Shown here piece after piece: positions 50,874 to 59,374 of a stretch of 61,279 bases of DNA (its first letter is position 1; every line of letters starts with the position of its first letter). The position numbers and the translations under genes were made by a program. Under the pieces are notes generated by a model. The model did no database searches and was not told the origin of the DNA. It saw only the letters and a program-made list of their open reading frames with translations. The DNA comes from a virus: positions 1 through 61,279 of the IMG/VR virus record IMGVR_UViG_3300006925_000018; one strand, 5' to 3'.

Positions 50874-53063
50874 TTATTCCCACCAATACTTTTTGCCGGC
50901 CGGGGTAGGTGTCCAACTTTCGCCAAAACGTCTTGCTTGAGCACTTGGTGTTGAACGTGCCATCTGTTTTTTTCTTTGTATGTTTAGTATTTTATCATGA
51001 GTAGGTGTACCTACTTTAAACTTCATTGGATAGTTTACCTGGTCTGTTGATTCCCACTCGTCGCCTTTTCTAATAAACTGGCGATCTACACCACCCATTT
51101 TAACAGTAACAATATCGTCACCGCCAACATCTTTTAATTTTCTTTCGTTTGTTGGTTCTGGTAATTTTGCTTGTTTTCTTAAAAAGTTCTCAACGTCTGT
51201 TCTATTAGGATCGTATTTTACTCTGTTAGTTTGGAAGTCTGGGTTAAACTTGATATTTAAGTTTATTAATGTTCTTTGGTCACCAGCATCTGCATATACA
51301 TCTAAAGCATTATAATAATGTTTTGCTAAGTCTGAATCTTCGCCACCTTGTTGAACGTGAGCCTGTAAAGCCTTACCTAGATCGCCGTCTTTGGCTGTAG
51401 GAGCCAATGAGTTAATACCCAACAATCCCATAATTAATGCACTAATACCAAGACCTTTTTTGATTGTATCTTTGATGCCTTCTTCAAGTTGTACTTCGTA
51501 TTGATTAAGTGCAACATCTTTGTATAGTTCTGCTAGTTCTGGATTCTCACTTTGCAGTTCTGCATACAGTTCAAATGCATCTTGACCTTTAGGATCTTTA
51601 ATAGACTTTTTAAGTAATTCCGCAACCTTCATTTCATTTGCACTATTGTCTCTTGCTGGACTTAATTCTGTTATTCTTGTATTAGTCTTAGTAGGTCCTG
51701 CTGTAATACTTTCACCGGCATGCATAGCCGCCATATGTTTTTTATATTTCTTAGTACCTTTTTTGTGTGGCGACTTACCTTCGGAGAAGTTTTTCAAAAA
51801 GTCACTAACAACTTCTACTGCTTGATGCTTGCCTATTTCTGGATACATTTGTCTAAGTATTTTAGGTAACTCAAATGCGTTATACCTTCCTGATTGCACA
51901 TAGTCTTTATGTAACATTGGGATTAATTTGCTTAATTCTTCATTGCTTGGTGCTGATTTCTTATTCATTTGTTTCTCATCATGTTTGGCAATTTCTGCCC
52001 AATTTGGTAATCCGTCATCATTTTGAGTCATTTCACCTTCGTCACAACCGTAGTTGCCAAAGCCATAACACTCTGAACTTTCTTCTTCCTCACCGTCATC
52101 ATTGATAAATGTTTCTTCACCGTCCATATAACCCGAACCAGCACATTCTGGACATACACCATCTTTAATGTAGTCGTCCATAAAATTACCTTGTAATACA
52201 TCTTGTAAATCGTTGTATGCTTCTATTCTTTCTTCAGCATCATAGTAAGCATCAGGTGTACCAATCATTCCTTCTTCTGCTTCTGGTATAATTCCTTTAG
52301 GGTCATTACGTTTGGGAGAAGTAGTTTGTCCAGTGCCACCGCACTTAGGACAATTAGGAACAGCACCAGATGATGTTACACAATCACATACTTGAGGATT
52401 GCCGCCTTCTGGTTTTGTGTGAGCATCTGCTCCAAACGGTTTCTTTATTTTGTTTTTACTGTGGTTACTATTAGTGTATGGACTTTCTGCCTCTATTGCG
52501 TTTCTTCTTTCACTGCCAGGAGCACCATGTTTAAGAGTACCACCGTCGCCTGCTAGTTGTCCTGTTTCTTGATGATATAGTTGTTTCATTTTTTCTAGAG
52601 TCTCAGGATTATCCATATCACCTAAAGTATAAGGAAACATAGCACCTTTGCCTTTGTCTTTTAACCAATTAATAAATTCTGCATCAATGGCAGGATTTAA
52701 TAAACTTGCTTCGTTGTTTACACTTTCTTGACCGTACTCTCTATCTAATTCTTCGTCATCAATCTTGTTTTTTAATGTACGAATTAAATCTTCAAATGGT
52801 TCTTCTAATCCGTATACCGCAGATTCTAAATTATTTTTTGCTTGAAAAACAGCATTTTCTAAATACTCTACTTCTGCTTTAAGTTCTTCGCTGTTTAAAT
52901 CATCCACAATTGAACCTACTGCTGTTATAATATCAATAGCAGTATCGTCGTATTTGATGTTTTTGGTAGTTGCTCTGACTTGATCAAAGGCTAATTCAAC
53001 CTTGTCTAATAAGGCCTCATCTTCTGGACTCTCTGATAAAACTACTATGTCTTTAAACTTCAT
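50874..53063 (-). CDS. putative internal virion protein with DnaJ-like zinc motifs, 729 aa
   Basis: ATG 53063 (MKFKDIVVLSESPEDE) was chosen because the late box 53069 sits five bases upstream; an earlier ATG at 53078 lies inside or before the promoter. LSE|S fits the processing pattern. An acidic helical N-terminal half (about 15-135) is followed by CDCVTSSGAVPNCPKCGGTG and CPECAGSGYM, which carry the CxxCxGxG-type zinc pairs of DnaJ. A basic stretch (SPHKKGTKKYKKHMAAMHAG), a hydrophobic helix (LGISALIMGLLGINSLA) and a basic tail ending KKYWWE follow. No J domain is present. Function unknown; cargo is plausible. Confidence 0.65.
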   Translation of the reverse strand: MKFKDIVVLSESPEDEALLDKVELAFDQVRATTKNIKYDDTAIDIITAVGSIVDDLNSEELKAEVEYLENAVFQAKNNLESAVYGLEEPFEDLIRTLKNKIDDEELDREYGQESVNNEASLLNPAIDAEFINWLKDKGKGAMFPYTLGDMDNPETLEKMKQLYHQETGQLAGDGGTLKHGAPGSERRNAIEAESPYTNSNHSKNKIKKPFGADAHTKPEGGNPQVCDCVTSSGAVPNCPKCGGTGQTTSPKRNDPKGIIPEAEEGMIGTPDAYYDAEERIEAYNDLQDVLQGNFMDDYIKDGVCPECAGSGYMDGEETFINDDGEEEESSECYGFGNYGCDEGEMTQNDDGLPNWAEIAKHDEKQMNKKSAPSNEELSKLIPMLHKDYVQSGRYNAFELPKILRQMYPEIGKHQAVEVVSDFLKNFSEGKSPHKKGTKKYKKHMAAMHAGESITAGPTKTNTRITELSPARDNSANEMKVAELLKKSIKDPKGQDAFELYAELQSENPELAELYKDVALNQYEVQLEEGIKDTIKKGLGISALIMGLLGINSLAPTAKDGDLGKALQAHVQQGGEDSDLAKHYYNALDVYADAGDQRTLINLNIKFNPDFQTNRVKYDPNRTDVENFLRKQAKLPEPTNERKLKDVGGDDIVTVKMGGVDRQFIRKGDEWESTDQVNYPMKFKVGTPTHDKILNIQRKKQMARSTPSAQARRFGESWTPTPAGKKYWWE

Positions 53064-53068
53064 AGTAG

Positions 53069-53076
53069 TATTTATC
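53069..53076 (-). promoter_or_regulatory. T4-type late promoter, leaderless arrangement, minus strand
   Basis: Minus-strand GATAAATA, five bases before ATG 53063. It fixes the start of the 729 aa protein. Confidence 0.75.
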
Positions 53077-53096
53077 AAAGAAAGGGAAAAATTATT

Positions 53097-53282
53097 TTAT
53101 TTAGATTCTTCCTTGTATAATGTCCATGCACCGTAGAGTAATCCACCCCATGCGGCCCATTTGATTAATGGTGATGCCATAAGTGCTAGTAAACTAACTC
53201 CTATAATAACTCCACCATCCCATGATGTCCTTTCACCAATTCTGGCCATGACCCATGATTTTGCTAATGTTAAATAATTCAT
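53097..53282 (-). CDS. small membrane protein, 61 aa
   Basis: Begins MNYLTLAKSWVMARIGERTS and has one or two hydrophobic helices (GVIIGVSLLALMASPLIKWA, then AWGGLLYGAWTLY) with charged ends. The sequence is preceded by AAAGGAG. A holin-like or inner-membrane structural role is possible, but no known holin motif is seen. It lies between two large virion-type genes. Confidence 0.6.
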   Translation of the reverse strand: MNYLTLAKSWVMARIGERTSWDGGVIIGVSLLALMASPLIKWAAWGGLLYGAWTLYKEESK

Positions 53283-53300
53283 GATTGCACTCCTTTATTA

Positions 53301-54134
53301 TTAACGTTTGTTATCTTCTGTCTGTGTGAAAAATTTATTGAATATTATATTATTTTCGCTTCTCTTGTCAACTGTAAAGCCTGCTAACACACCTAGTTCT
53401 TTTATTCCTTCTAGTTGTGCGTCGCCGCTTTTAGTCCAAAGCGAATGAAGCCAGTCTTTAGTTCTTTCTACGGCAGTTTTAACTGCATCAGTTTTAGATA
53501 CCACATAAGGTGCTTCATCTAATTGTTTTTTGAGATCTTGCTTTTGTTTTTTTCTGTCATAGTCCTTGGAAGACTTGTGAGCGCCAGCACCTGGCATATT
53601 TCTACTATGCTTTGCTACTGGATTGTTTTGTTTTGGTAGTTCTGGTTTTTTGTTATTTGCTTCTATTAGTTCTGCCCAAACTTTAGCATCTGGGTATTTG
53701 TCTTGTAACAACTGAGTGTATGAATTTATTTGATGTTTTTGCAAAACCACAACGTCATGAGCATCTGAATCTGCATCTTTTTGTAGTTTTAATTGATACT
53801 TGCCTTTATGAGGGTGAGTACCAGTGTTAATACTTGTCTCGCCTACTAGTTTACCTCTCATTGGGTGAGGACTTTCATTGCCTTTATTAGGTTTGATCTT
53901 TTTAGGCTTTTTGTCACTTGCTTTTACTTGTTCTGCTTCTGATACCGGAGCACCAGTCATATGTACTGCGGCATTTTTACCTTTTGCCTTAAGTGTGTTA
54001 GCCATCTTTTCTGCTCTTGAGCGACTTGATACAACCTTCCACGGCTTGTCATTTATACAAACTGCATAGTTGTTAGGAGACTCACCTCTGAGCTCATATT
54101 CAATTTCTTTCTTTTTTAAGTCACCCAACCGCAT
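53301..54134 (-). CDS. putative internal virion protein, 277 aa, basic
   Basis: Begins MRLGDLKKKEIEYELRGESP. A domain with CINDKPWKVVSSRSRAEKMA resembles small basic repeats. VSE|A near residue 65, and LDE|A (DLKKQLDEAPYV) near residue 209, match the prohead-protease-type pattern and could release fragments. The middle is very basic (KKPKKIKPNKGN, HKSSKDYDRKKQKQ). No enzyme motif found. It ends 18 bases before the small membrane gene. Confidence 0.6.
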   Translation of the reverse strand: MRLGDLKKKEIEYELRGESPNNYAVCINDKPWKVVSSRSRAEKMANTLKAKGKNAAVHMTGAPVSEAEQVKASDKKPKKIKPNKGNESPHPMRGKLVGETSINTGTHPHKGKYQLKLQKDADSDAHDVVVLQKHQINSYTQLLQDKYPDAKVWAELIEANNKKPELPKQNNPVAKHSRNMPGAGAHKSSKDYDRKKQKQDLKKQLDEAPYVVSKTDAVKTAVERTKDWLHSLWTKSGDAQLEGIKELGVLAGFTVDKRSENNIIFNKFFTQTEDNKR

Positions 54135-54140
54135 AATAGT

Positions 54141-54683
54141 TTATACTAACGAGCCGGCGTATCTAACTAATATTGTTGCCGTACCTGCTGAAGCACCACC
54201 TTGTGTTACTGTTGCTTTTAAAACAGTTTGTGCTGAATAAGTATGATCAGTTTGATCGATAACTTGTGAACCTGCTGGATCAAAGAACTTAAACAGTCTG
54301 TCTGCTACAACGCCATCACCTACTGTAATGTTTGTTGTATCATTATACCCTGTCCAGTTACCTGAACCTTTCTCTACAGTTACACTTAATATTCTAGTGC
54401 CTGCCGTCACAGTACACAAATCTTGTGCACCACTATCATCATAGTTAACAGTATGCTCACTAACACCAACTTTGTTTGCACTTGCGGCATCTAGTTGGCT
54501 TTGTGTTACTGCATGACTAGACGCAGTACCATCTGCTATCTCGGCTCTTACGAGGGCATCGGAATTATTTCTAAGACTAATTTTTGAGGAACTAGTTGTT
54601 CCATCAATCTTATTGCCCTCTTTGCCAAGTTCAACAGTTTTTGCTACACCTGTTAAGCCATAATTTTTAACTGCATCGACCAT
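54141..54683 (-). CDS. virion structural-type protein, 180 aa (tandem paralogue)
   Basis: Begins MVDAVKNYGLTGVAKTVELG, then Asn/Ser/Thr-rich beta strands. It is clearly paralogous to the next gene upstream (54696-55301): both have NxGLxGxxxxVELGKxG, an LRxEIADxTxSxxAVTxSQLDA-type stretch and a C-terminal beta-sandwich. Tandem duplicates of this kind often form fibres or head decoration. Preceded by GGAGTAACAA. Confidence 0.7.
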   Translation of the reverse strand: MVDAVKNYGLTGVAKTVELGKEGNKIDGTTSSSKISLRNNSDALVRAEIADGTASSHAVTQSQLDAASANKVGVSEHTVNYDDSGAQDLCTVTAGTRILSVTVEKGSGNWTGYNDTTNITVGDGVVADRLFKFFDPAGSQVIDQTDHTYSAQTVLKATVTQGGASAGTATILVRYAGSLV

Positions 54684-54695
54684 TTGTTACTCCTA

Positions 54696-55301
54696 TTAAG
54701 ATATGTTACCTAAGTCGCTGTTACTGTTTTGTGCTCCAGTGATTGAACCGTAGTCTGTAACAGTTACACTATCACTTGCTAATACAACACTTACTGTACC
54801 TTGTCCTGCTGAGGCATCACCCTCTACGATGTTAATTTGTAAATTGTCTGCTGATGCATATTCATATTGGTATTGAGAATGATATTGACCTGCTTTCTTA
54901 ACGTCAACGTCTCCTGCTCTAATAAATCTACTGTTATTTGAAGCATCACCTATTTCGATGTATGTTCCAGTGTTGTTTGAACAAGTCCATGCTGTAGGAA
55001 TGTCAACAGTTACACTGATAATCCTTGAACCTGCTGAGATACTAGCAATATTAGAATCTGCTGAATCGAAGTCAAAGTCTAAAGTTATATGTTGTATTAA
55101 GTCTGCCGCTACTGCATCTAACTGACTTTTAGTAACTGCTTCTGTCGACGTTGTCGCATCTGCAATTTCTAACTTAGTTAATGCACCGCCGTTAGCATAA
55201 AAGCCAACTTTCCCAGATGCTCCAGTTATATATGAGCCCTGTTTACCTAATTCAACATTAGCATTTAAACCTGCTAAATTGTATTTTTTTACCGTTGCCA
55301 T
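54696..55301 (-). CDS. virion structural-type protein, 201 aa (tandem paralogue)
   Basis: Begins MATVKKYNLAGLNANVELGK, with the same repeats as the following gene, so a recent or retained duplication is likely. The beta-rich C-terminal half (SRFIRAGDVDVKKAGQYHSQ) and near-absence of Cys fit a tail or head decoration protein. A minus-strand late promoter (55339) with a normal leader lies upstream. Confidence 0.7.
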   Translation of the reverse strand: MATVKKYNLAGLNANVELGKQGSYITGASGKVGFYANGGALTKLEIADATTSTEAVTKSQLDAVAADLIQHITLDFDFDSADSNIASISAGSRIISVTVDIPTAWTCSNNTGTYIEIGDASNNSRFIRAGDVDVKKAGQYHSQYQYEYASADNLQINIVEGDASAGQGTVSVVLASDSVTVTDYGSITGAQNSNSDLGNIS

Positions 55302-55338
55302 AGTTATAATTCCTAATGTTTGAAAGTTTTACATAACA

Positions 55339-55346
55339 TATTTATC
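55339..55346 (-). promoter_or_regulatory. T4-type late promoter of the tandem paralogues, minus strand
   Basis: GATAAATA on the minus strand, 37 bases before ATG 55301; AGGAA lies in the leader. Confidence 0.7.
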
Positions 55347-55358
55347 TAAATTTAAAGA

Positions 55359-55386
55359 TTGACACTAAGATAATATCATGTATAAT
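55359..55386 (+). promoter_or_regulatory. sigma-70-type promoter of the 55411 operon
   Basis: TTGACA (55359-55364), 16 bp, TATAAT (55381-55386). Leader about 18 bases with TAGGAG. The two promoters (55339 minus, 55359 plus) are divergent. Confidence 0.85.
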
Positions 55387-55410
55387 ACATATTAAAATAG
55401 GAGAACATGC

Positions 55411-55689
55411 ATGGCGTGGAATTATCGTGTCATTAGGCACATACATACACATAACGGTATAGACGAAGAGTATTATCAAATACATGAAGTATTTTATGAT
55501 GACGATGGCAATCCTGAAACGATGACAGTGGAAGGTATTATACCGTTTGGTGACACCGAAGAAGACTTAAAAGAAGTTATGGAAATGATGGCAAATGCAT
55601 TGACAAAGAATGTATTAGATGCTATAATGTTTGAACACGATGACACTAATAAACTTGATAAAACACTGGGTATGCTAAGAAATGTTTAA
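55411..55689 (+). CDS. hypothetical protein, 92 aa
   Basis: A small acidic protein (MAWNYRVIRHIHTHNGIDEE, then a beta region YYQIHEVFYDDDGNPETMTV) with a helical C-terminus. No family recognised. It overlaps UvsE by eight bases and is expressed from the early promoter at 55359. Confidence 0.68.
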   Translation: MAWNYRVIRHIHTHNGIDEEYYQIHEVFYDDDGNPETMTVEGIIPFGDTEEDLKEVMEMMANALTKNVLDAIMFEHDDTNKLDKTLGMLRNV

Positions 55690-56740
55690 CAATAACGTTA
55701 AAAGAATCGGTTTCTGTTGTAAATATTTAGATGAGGACCAAACGCAAAAGCCTAAGGTACTTAAAGAAATACAGCAGAACTACACAGAAAGACAGACCAC
55801 AGTAGCATGGTGTAACAGACAAGAACGTTCTGTTGCAGAAGATCGCTTACTAGAAATTGTACGTCACAACATGCAGAGTGCATACAACCTAGTAGAATAT
55901 GTAGGCACATTGCCTGCTGAAAGGAGAATGGTCAGGTTAGGTAGCAATCAAATACCGATGGCAACACAACCCGACTGGCGTTATGTATTCGAAGATAAAA
56001 CAGTACTTGCAGAACTTGAACGTGGATTCAGAAGAATTGGTGATCATGCTCGTGAGCGTGACGTTAAGCTCAGTTTTCATCCTGGTCAGTTTTGTGTCTT
56101 GGCTTCAGACAATCCTGACATAGTAGAGCGTAGCATTGACGAGTTCGAGTATCATGTGAACATGGCACGTTGGATGGGCTATGGCAAAGAGTTTCAAGAC
56201 TTCAAGTGCAACATACATATATCAGGTAGAAAAGGTTACCAAGGCATTATTGATGTGCTACCTAGATTATCCCCCGAGGCTAGAAACATTATTACTATCG
56301 AGAATGACGAGATGTGTCATGGCTTAGACGCAAGTCTTATGCTGAAAGATCATGTTGCACTTGTTTTAGATATACACCACCACTGGATTAGAGATGAAGA
56401 ATACATACAAGCGAATGATGACCGTGTTAAAATGGTTATTGATAGTTGGCGTGGCGTCAGGCCTACTTTACATTACAGTTACAGCAGAGACGAATGGCTT
56501 GATCAATCAACACGAATTGATGAGACAACACGGCATAATGCCTTACACTCCATACCCGATCTACTAGAGTCAGGTGCTAAGAAGCAAAAACTAAGAGCAC
56601 ATTCTGACTACTATCCTAATGACGATGCTAACGATTGGGCATTGACCTTCTTAGATTCTTTTGATATACAATGCGAGGCAAAGGCTAAGAATTTGGCTAG
56701 CCAGCAATTATATGATAGAGCATTACTCACCAATAAATAG
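55682..56740 (+). CDS. uvsE: UV-damage endonuclease UvsE-type
   Basis: Nicks DNA 5' to UV photoproducts and starts repair without a glycosylase. SFHPGQFCVLAS, NIHISGRKG, TIENDEMCHGLD, VALVLDIHHHW and LRAHSDYYPNDDA carry the His, Asp and Glu ligands of the TIM-barrel metal site. At 352 aa it is slightly longer than bacterial UvsE, with a conserved N-terminus (RIGFCCKYL). Such a gene is expected in sunlit surface waters. It overlaps the 92 aa gene by eight bases. Confidence 0.93.
   Translation: MFNNNVKRIGFCCKYLDEDQTQKPKVLKEIQQNYTERQTTVAWCNRQERSVAEDRLLEIVRHNMQSAYNLVEYVGTLPAERRMVRLGSNQIPMATQPDWRYVFEDKTVLAELERGFRRIGDHARERDVKLSFHPGQFCVLASDNPDIVERSIDEFEYHVNMARWMGYGKEFQDFKCNIHISGRKGYQGIIDVLPRLSPEARNIITIENDEMCHGLDASLMLKDHVALVLDIHHHWIRDEEYIQANDDRVKMVIDSWRGVRPTLHYSYSRDEWLDQSTRIDETTRHNALHSIPDLLESGAKKQKLRAHSDYYPNDDANDWALTFLDSFDIQCEAKAKNLASQQLYDRALLTNK
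56732..56739 (+). promoter_or_regulatory. possible late promoter before the methyltransferase gene
   Basis: AATAAATA overlaps the UvsE stop, 20 bases before ATG 56760. It matches the late consensus, but chance in a stop-codon context cannot be excluded. Confidence 0.4.
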
Positions 56741-56759
56741 AGTTTATTAGGATTGAGAT

Positions 56760-57404
56760 ATGAAAAAAATTAAAAACACAAACTTTTATATACCAACAGG
56801 CGACACGTTCTTACCAAAGAAGCCAAACTATAAGAAAGAAGAGTTTGAAATGGCTAAGCCTTTCTTTAAGCATAATAGTGTAGCAATAGATGTAGGTGCT
56901 CACGTTGGCTTTTGGACTACAAGACTATTACAAGAATTTGACAAAGTAATTGCAGTTGAACCAGTTGAAGACTTTATTAGGTGCTTAGAAGTAAACACAG
57001 AAGAGTTAGAGCATAAACTTGAAATACATGGTCTTGGCTTAGGCAGTGAAGACGAACTTTGTTTAGAAATTGACCGTGTAAAAACAAACTCTACCCTTAC
57101 AGCCACAGCAGATTACTCATGCGAAGAACAATCTACCGAATACACAATGGACACATTTGTAGAAAAAATGCTTGACGAAGATATTGATGGACCAGCAAGT
57201 TTAGACTTTATAAAAATATCAGTTGAAGGATATGAATTAGAAGTGTTAGAAGGTGCAGTTGAAACTATTAAGAAATGGCAACCTACTATTTTTGTTGAAG
57301 TTAAAACAATGGAAGACGATGACGTATCAGACTTTATGGAAGATATGAATTACAAAATTGCAGACGACGATCTAAGTTCGTATGTTTGGGTACCGAATGA
57401 GTAA
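56760..57404 (+). CDS. FkbM-type methyltransferase
   Basis: VAIDVGAHVGFWTTRLLQEF is the SAM-binding Rossmann GxG loop of FkbM-type methyltransferases. VIAVEPVEDFIRCLEVN is motif II, and DFIKISVEGYELEVLEGA is the acidic catalytic stretch. At 214 aa it is a single domain. Family members methylate sugars, lipids or secondary metabolites. Its stop overlaps the next gene (57397 ATG), a glycosyltransferase-type protein. Together they may decorate a glycan. Confidence 0.85.
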   Translation: MKKIKNTNFYIPTGDTFLPKKPNYKKEEFEMAKPFFKHNSVAIDVGAHVGFWTTRLLQEFDKVIAVEPVEDFIRCLEVNTEELEHKLEIHGLGLGSEDELCLEIDRVKTNSTLTATADYSCEEQSTEYTMDTFVEKMLDEDIDGPASLDFIKISVEGYELEVLEGAVETIKKWQPTIFVEVKTMEDDDVSDFMEDMNYKIADDDLSSYVWVPNE

Positions 57405-58152
57405 AAACTTTTTAGTATTTAAAAATTATAATATCACAGACCATACAAAGTGGTATAACGATAGAACAAGTGAAGAAGGTCTGGTAGACAATTATAACGC
57501 AATGGAAAAGATTGCTACATCATCAGCACTTAAGAATGTTGAAGGCCTAAACGAAATTAAAGTGTTTAGGGGAGAAGCAACAGATATAAGAGAAGTCTTT
57601 AAAAAGAACTTTTATGAAATCTACGAGTTATGGCAACAAGGCAATAATATTTTATATGCTGATTTAGATGTTGTATTTACACAACCCACAAACTTCTTTT
57701 TAAGTGATAACATTTTTAGAATGTATAATCTCACTGATCCTGTAAAAACATCATGTGATCATTATAACGTACAGTTTGACGCATACTTCAATTGTGGTAT
57801 TAGATATTATCCCAAAGGCATGAGTCAGGATGTATGGGACTTGGGTATTGAAATGGTTGAAAATTGGAATCCAGAAAGATGGGATAGTGAACAAATTATA
57901 TATAATGCTATGCTGTGGAGTCAAGATATACAACCTAACGAAATATATCAACCACATCTTGCATACCAATGTTTACACAATCCGGCACTACTCGAAGGCA
58001 ATAGAATAAACAAACAGTTTAATCAGATAGATCTCAATGAAGCACAGGCTGTTCATGTACATGGAAGTAGAGGAAGTTCGGATAGATTAACCCTAATGGA
58101 AAACTTCGCGGAAGGTAAAATTCCGCAGTTAGAAGAAACCTTATTCTTATAA
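57397..58152 (+). CDS. nucleotide-sugar transferase-like protein, 251 aa
   Basis: I prefer ATG 57397 (MSKNFLVFKNYNITDHTKWY), overlapping the upstream stop. ATG 57382 would add residues MFGYR inside the methyltransferase. WQQGNNILYADLDVVFTQPT contains D-x-D, the divalent-metal and nucleotide-sugar site of GT-A folds. DAYFNCGIRYYPKG and AYQCLHNPALLEG carry typical acceptor-side His and Asn. The sugar is unknown. Coupled to the FkbM gene. Confidence 0.72.
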   Translation: MSKNFLVFKNYNITDHTKWYNDRTSEEGLVDNYNAMEKIATSSALKNVEGLNEIKVFRGEATDIREVFKKNFYEIYELWQQGNNILYADLDVVFTQPTNFFLSDNIFRMYNLTDPVKTSCDHYNVQFDAYFNCGIRYYPKGMSQDVWDLGIEMVENWNPERWDSEQIIYNAMLWSQDIQPNEIYQPHLAYQCLHNPALLEGNRINKQFNQIDLNEAQAVHVHGSRGSSDRLTLMENFAEGKIPQLEETLFL

Positions 58153-58156
58153 AATT

Positions 58157-58168
58157 TGTGGCGCCACA
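58157..58168. repeat. perfect 12-bp palindrome after the glycosyltransferase gene
   Basis: TGTGGCGCCACA, 5 bases after the upstream stop. No loop is left for a hairpin, so it is more a protein-binding site or cruciform-type element than a terminator. Confidence 0.6.
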
Positions 58169-58182
58169 TAACTTTATTAAGT

Positions 58183-58280
58183 CTGGACAGATATTGCAGT
58201 ACTCTTGTACTATGTAGCCTATTCTAAGAGGGAGGCAATATTTTATTTTGTTAGACTGAATTAAGTCTGTCCATACTAAT
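58183..58280. other. nested inverted repeats, candidate structured RNA or attenuator
   Basis: In this gap (58153-58385) I see no gene. TGGACAGA (58183-58190) pairs with TCTGTCCA (58267-58274). Inside it, ATATTGC (58190-58196) pairs with GCAATAT (58235-58241). Innermost is AGTAC (58198-58202), then a short loop, then GTACT (58207-58211). The nesting predicts one long imperfect stem. Coordinates of the stems are good to about a base. Confidence 0.45.
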
Positions 58281-58338
58281 ATTTACAAGAAACGTCAAAA
58301 TTGACCGGAATATGGTATTTTTTAAGCCAAATTTACGG

Positions 58339-58366
58339 TTGACAAACAATTAAAACAGTATATAAT
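58339..58366 (+). promoter_or_regulatory. sigma-70-type promoter of the 58386 gene
   Basis: TTGACA (58339-58344), 16 bp, TATAAT (58361-58366). ATG 58386 is 19 bases past the -10 box, with AGGAA in the leader. Confidence 0.85.
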
Positions 58367-58385
58367 AGTACAAATAGGAAAAATT

Positions 58386-58673
58386 ATGTTATTAGAAAAA
58401 CCAATCAAAGACGGATCAATCGTTACAGTTAAGTTAAACAGTGGCGAGGAGTTAGTTGCTAGATTTGAAAGCGAAACAGATACTGAATTGAATATTTCAA
58501 AAGTTAGAACAGTTGCACACGGTCAAGAAGGCTTAGGTATTATCCCTTGGATGATGACAGCACAAAGTAACACAATTTCAATAAATAAATCAACAGTGGT
58601 TGCATATACACAAACTGATGCGGAAATATCCAAATCTTATCAACAAGCAAGTACTGATATAAAACTAGTTTAA
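58386..58673 (+). CDS. Sm-like small beta-barrel protein, 95 aa, putative
   Basis: KDGSIVTVKLNSGEELVARF is the strand-turn-strand of an Sm/Hfq-like barrel, then a second region (TISINKSTVVAYTQTDAE). No RNA-binding pocket residues can be verified. It shows a similar pattern to the 103 aa protein at 35252 but not clear identity. Strong early promoter. The endolysin follows 33 bases later and may be in the same transcript. Confidence 0.5.
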   Translation: MLLEKPIKDGSIVTVKLNSGEELVARFESETDTELNISKVRTVAHGQEGLGIIPWMMTAQSNTISINKSTVVAYTQTDAEISKSYQQASTDIKLV

Positions 58674-58706
58674 AAATAAGACTAGCCTCAAATTAGGGAG
58701 ACCAAA

Positions 58707-59306
58707 ATGAGACGAAACATATTTTTTAGTCTAATAGTATTGTTTGGTGTTACAGCATATTTCAATACTGAGTCAGAAGCAACGGTTGAAAGTCAGCGAC
58801 ACATCACAATAGACATACCTTTAATTCCAGAAAAAGCAATCGATGTAGACCAAATGCATTGCCTTGCAAGGAACATATATCATGAAGCACGTGGTGAATC
58901 TGTAAGAGGAAAATTTGCAGTTGCTCATGTAACATTGAATAGAGTATACAGCGAAAGATTCCCAAATACGGTTTGTGATGTGGTTTATCAATCGCACATG
59001 AGAGTAAATTGGAAAGGCGTATCAGTACCTAAAAGGCATAAGTGTCAATTTAGTTGGTACTGCGACGGTAAGAGCGATGCTATTGTTTTAAGAACTGCTG
59101 AAGGCAAAGTTATAAAGTACAATATGAATGCATGGGAAGAAAGCCTCAAGGTTGCAACTATGGTTCTTAAGCATGAGATACACGATACTACTAACGGTGC
59201 AACACATTATTTTAATGATAAGTTAGCAGATCCGTATTGGGCTGACCATTATGTAAGAGTTGCACAAATAGATAATCACGTTTTCCATAGAATGGATACA
59301 TACTAA
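58707..59306 (+). CDS. endolysin, SleB/CwlJ-type cell-wall hydrolase with N-terminal signal anchor
   Basis: Begins MRRNIFFSLIVLFGVTAYFN, a positively charged start plus one hydrophobic helix, typical of a signal or SAR-type anchor. The catalytic domain (about 48-190) has CLARNIYHEARGESVRG with the conserved catalytic Glu, VAHVTLNRVYSERFPNTVCD, and CQFSWYCDGKSD. The family cleaves muramic-acid-containing bonds in peptidoglycan. Export to the periplasm by the leader allows timed lysis. A ribosome site AGGGAG precedes the ATG. Confidence 0.9.
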   Translation: MRRNIFFSLIVLFGVTAYFNTESEATVESQRHITIDIPLIPEKAIDVDQMHCLARNIYHEARGESVRGKFAVAHVTLNRVYSERFPNTVCDVVYQSHMRVNWKGVSVPKRHKCQFSWYCDGKSDAIVLRTAEGKVIKYNMNAWEESLKVATMVLKHEIHDTTNGATHYFNDKLADPYWADHYVRVAQIDNHVFHRMDTY

Positions 59307-59329
59307 GGCGTTACTTTTTAGCAACATAC

Positions 59330-59337
59330 GATAAATA
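59330..59337 (+). promoter_or_regulatory. T4-type late promoter of the nuclease gene
   Basis: GATAAATA, 37 bases before ATG 59375; the leader has AGGAG. A conventional arrangement. Confidence 0.7.
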
Positions 59338-59374
59338 CTACTTTAACACACACTAATATGTAGGAGTAGTAGGT

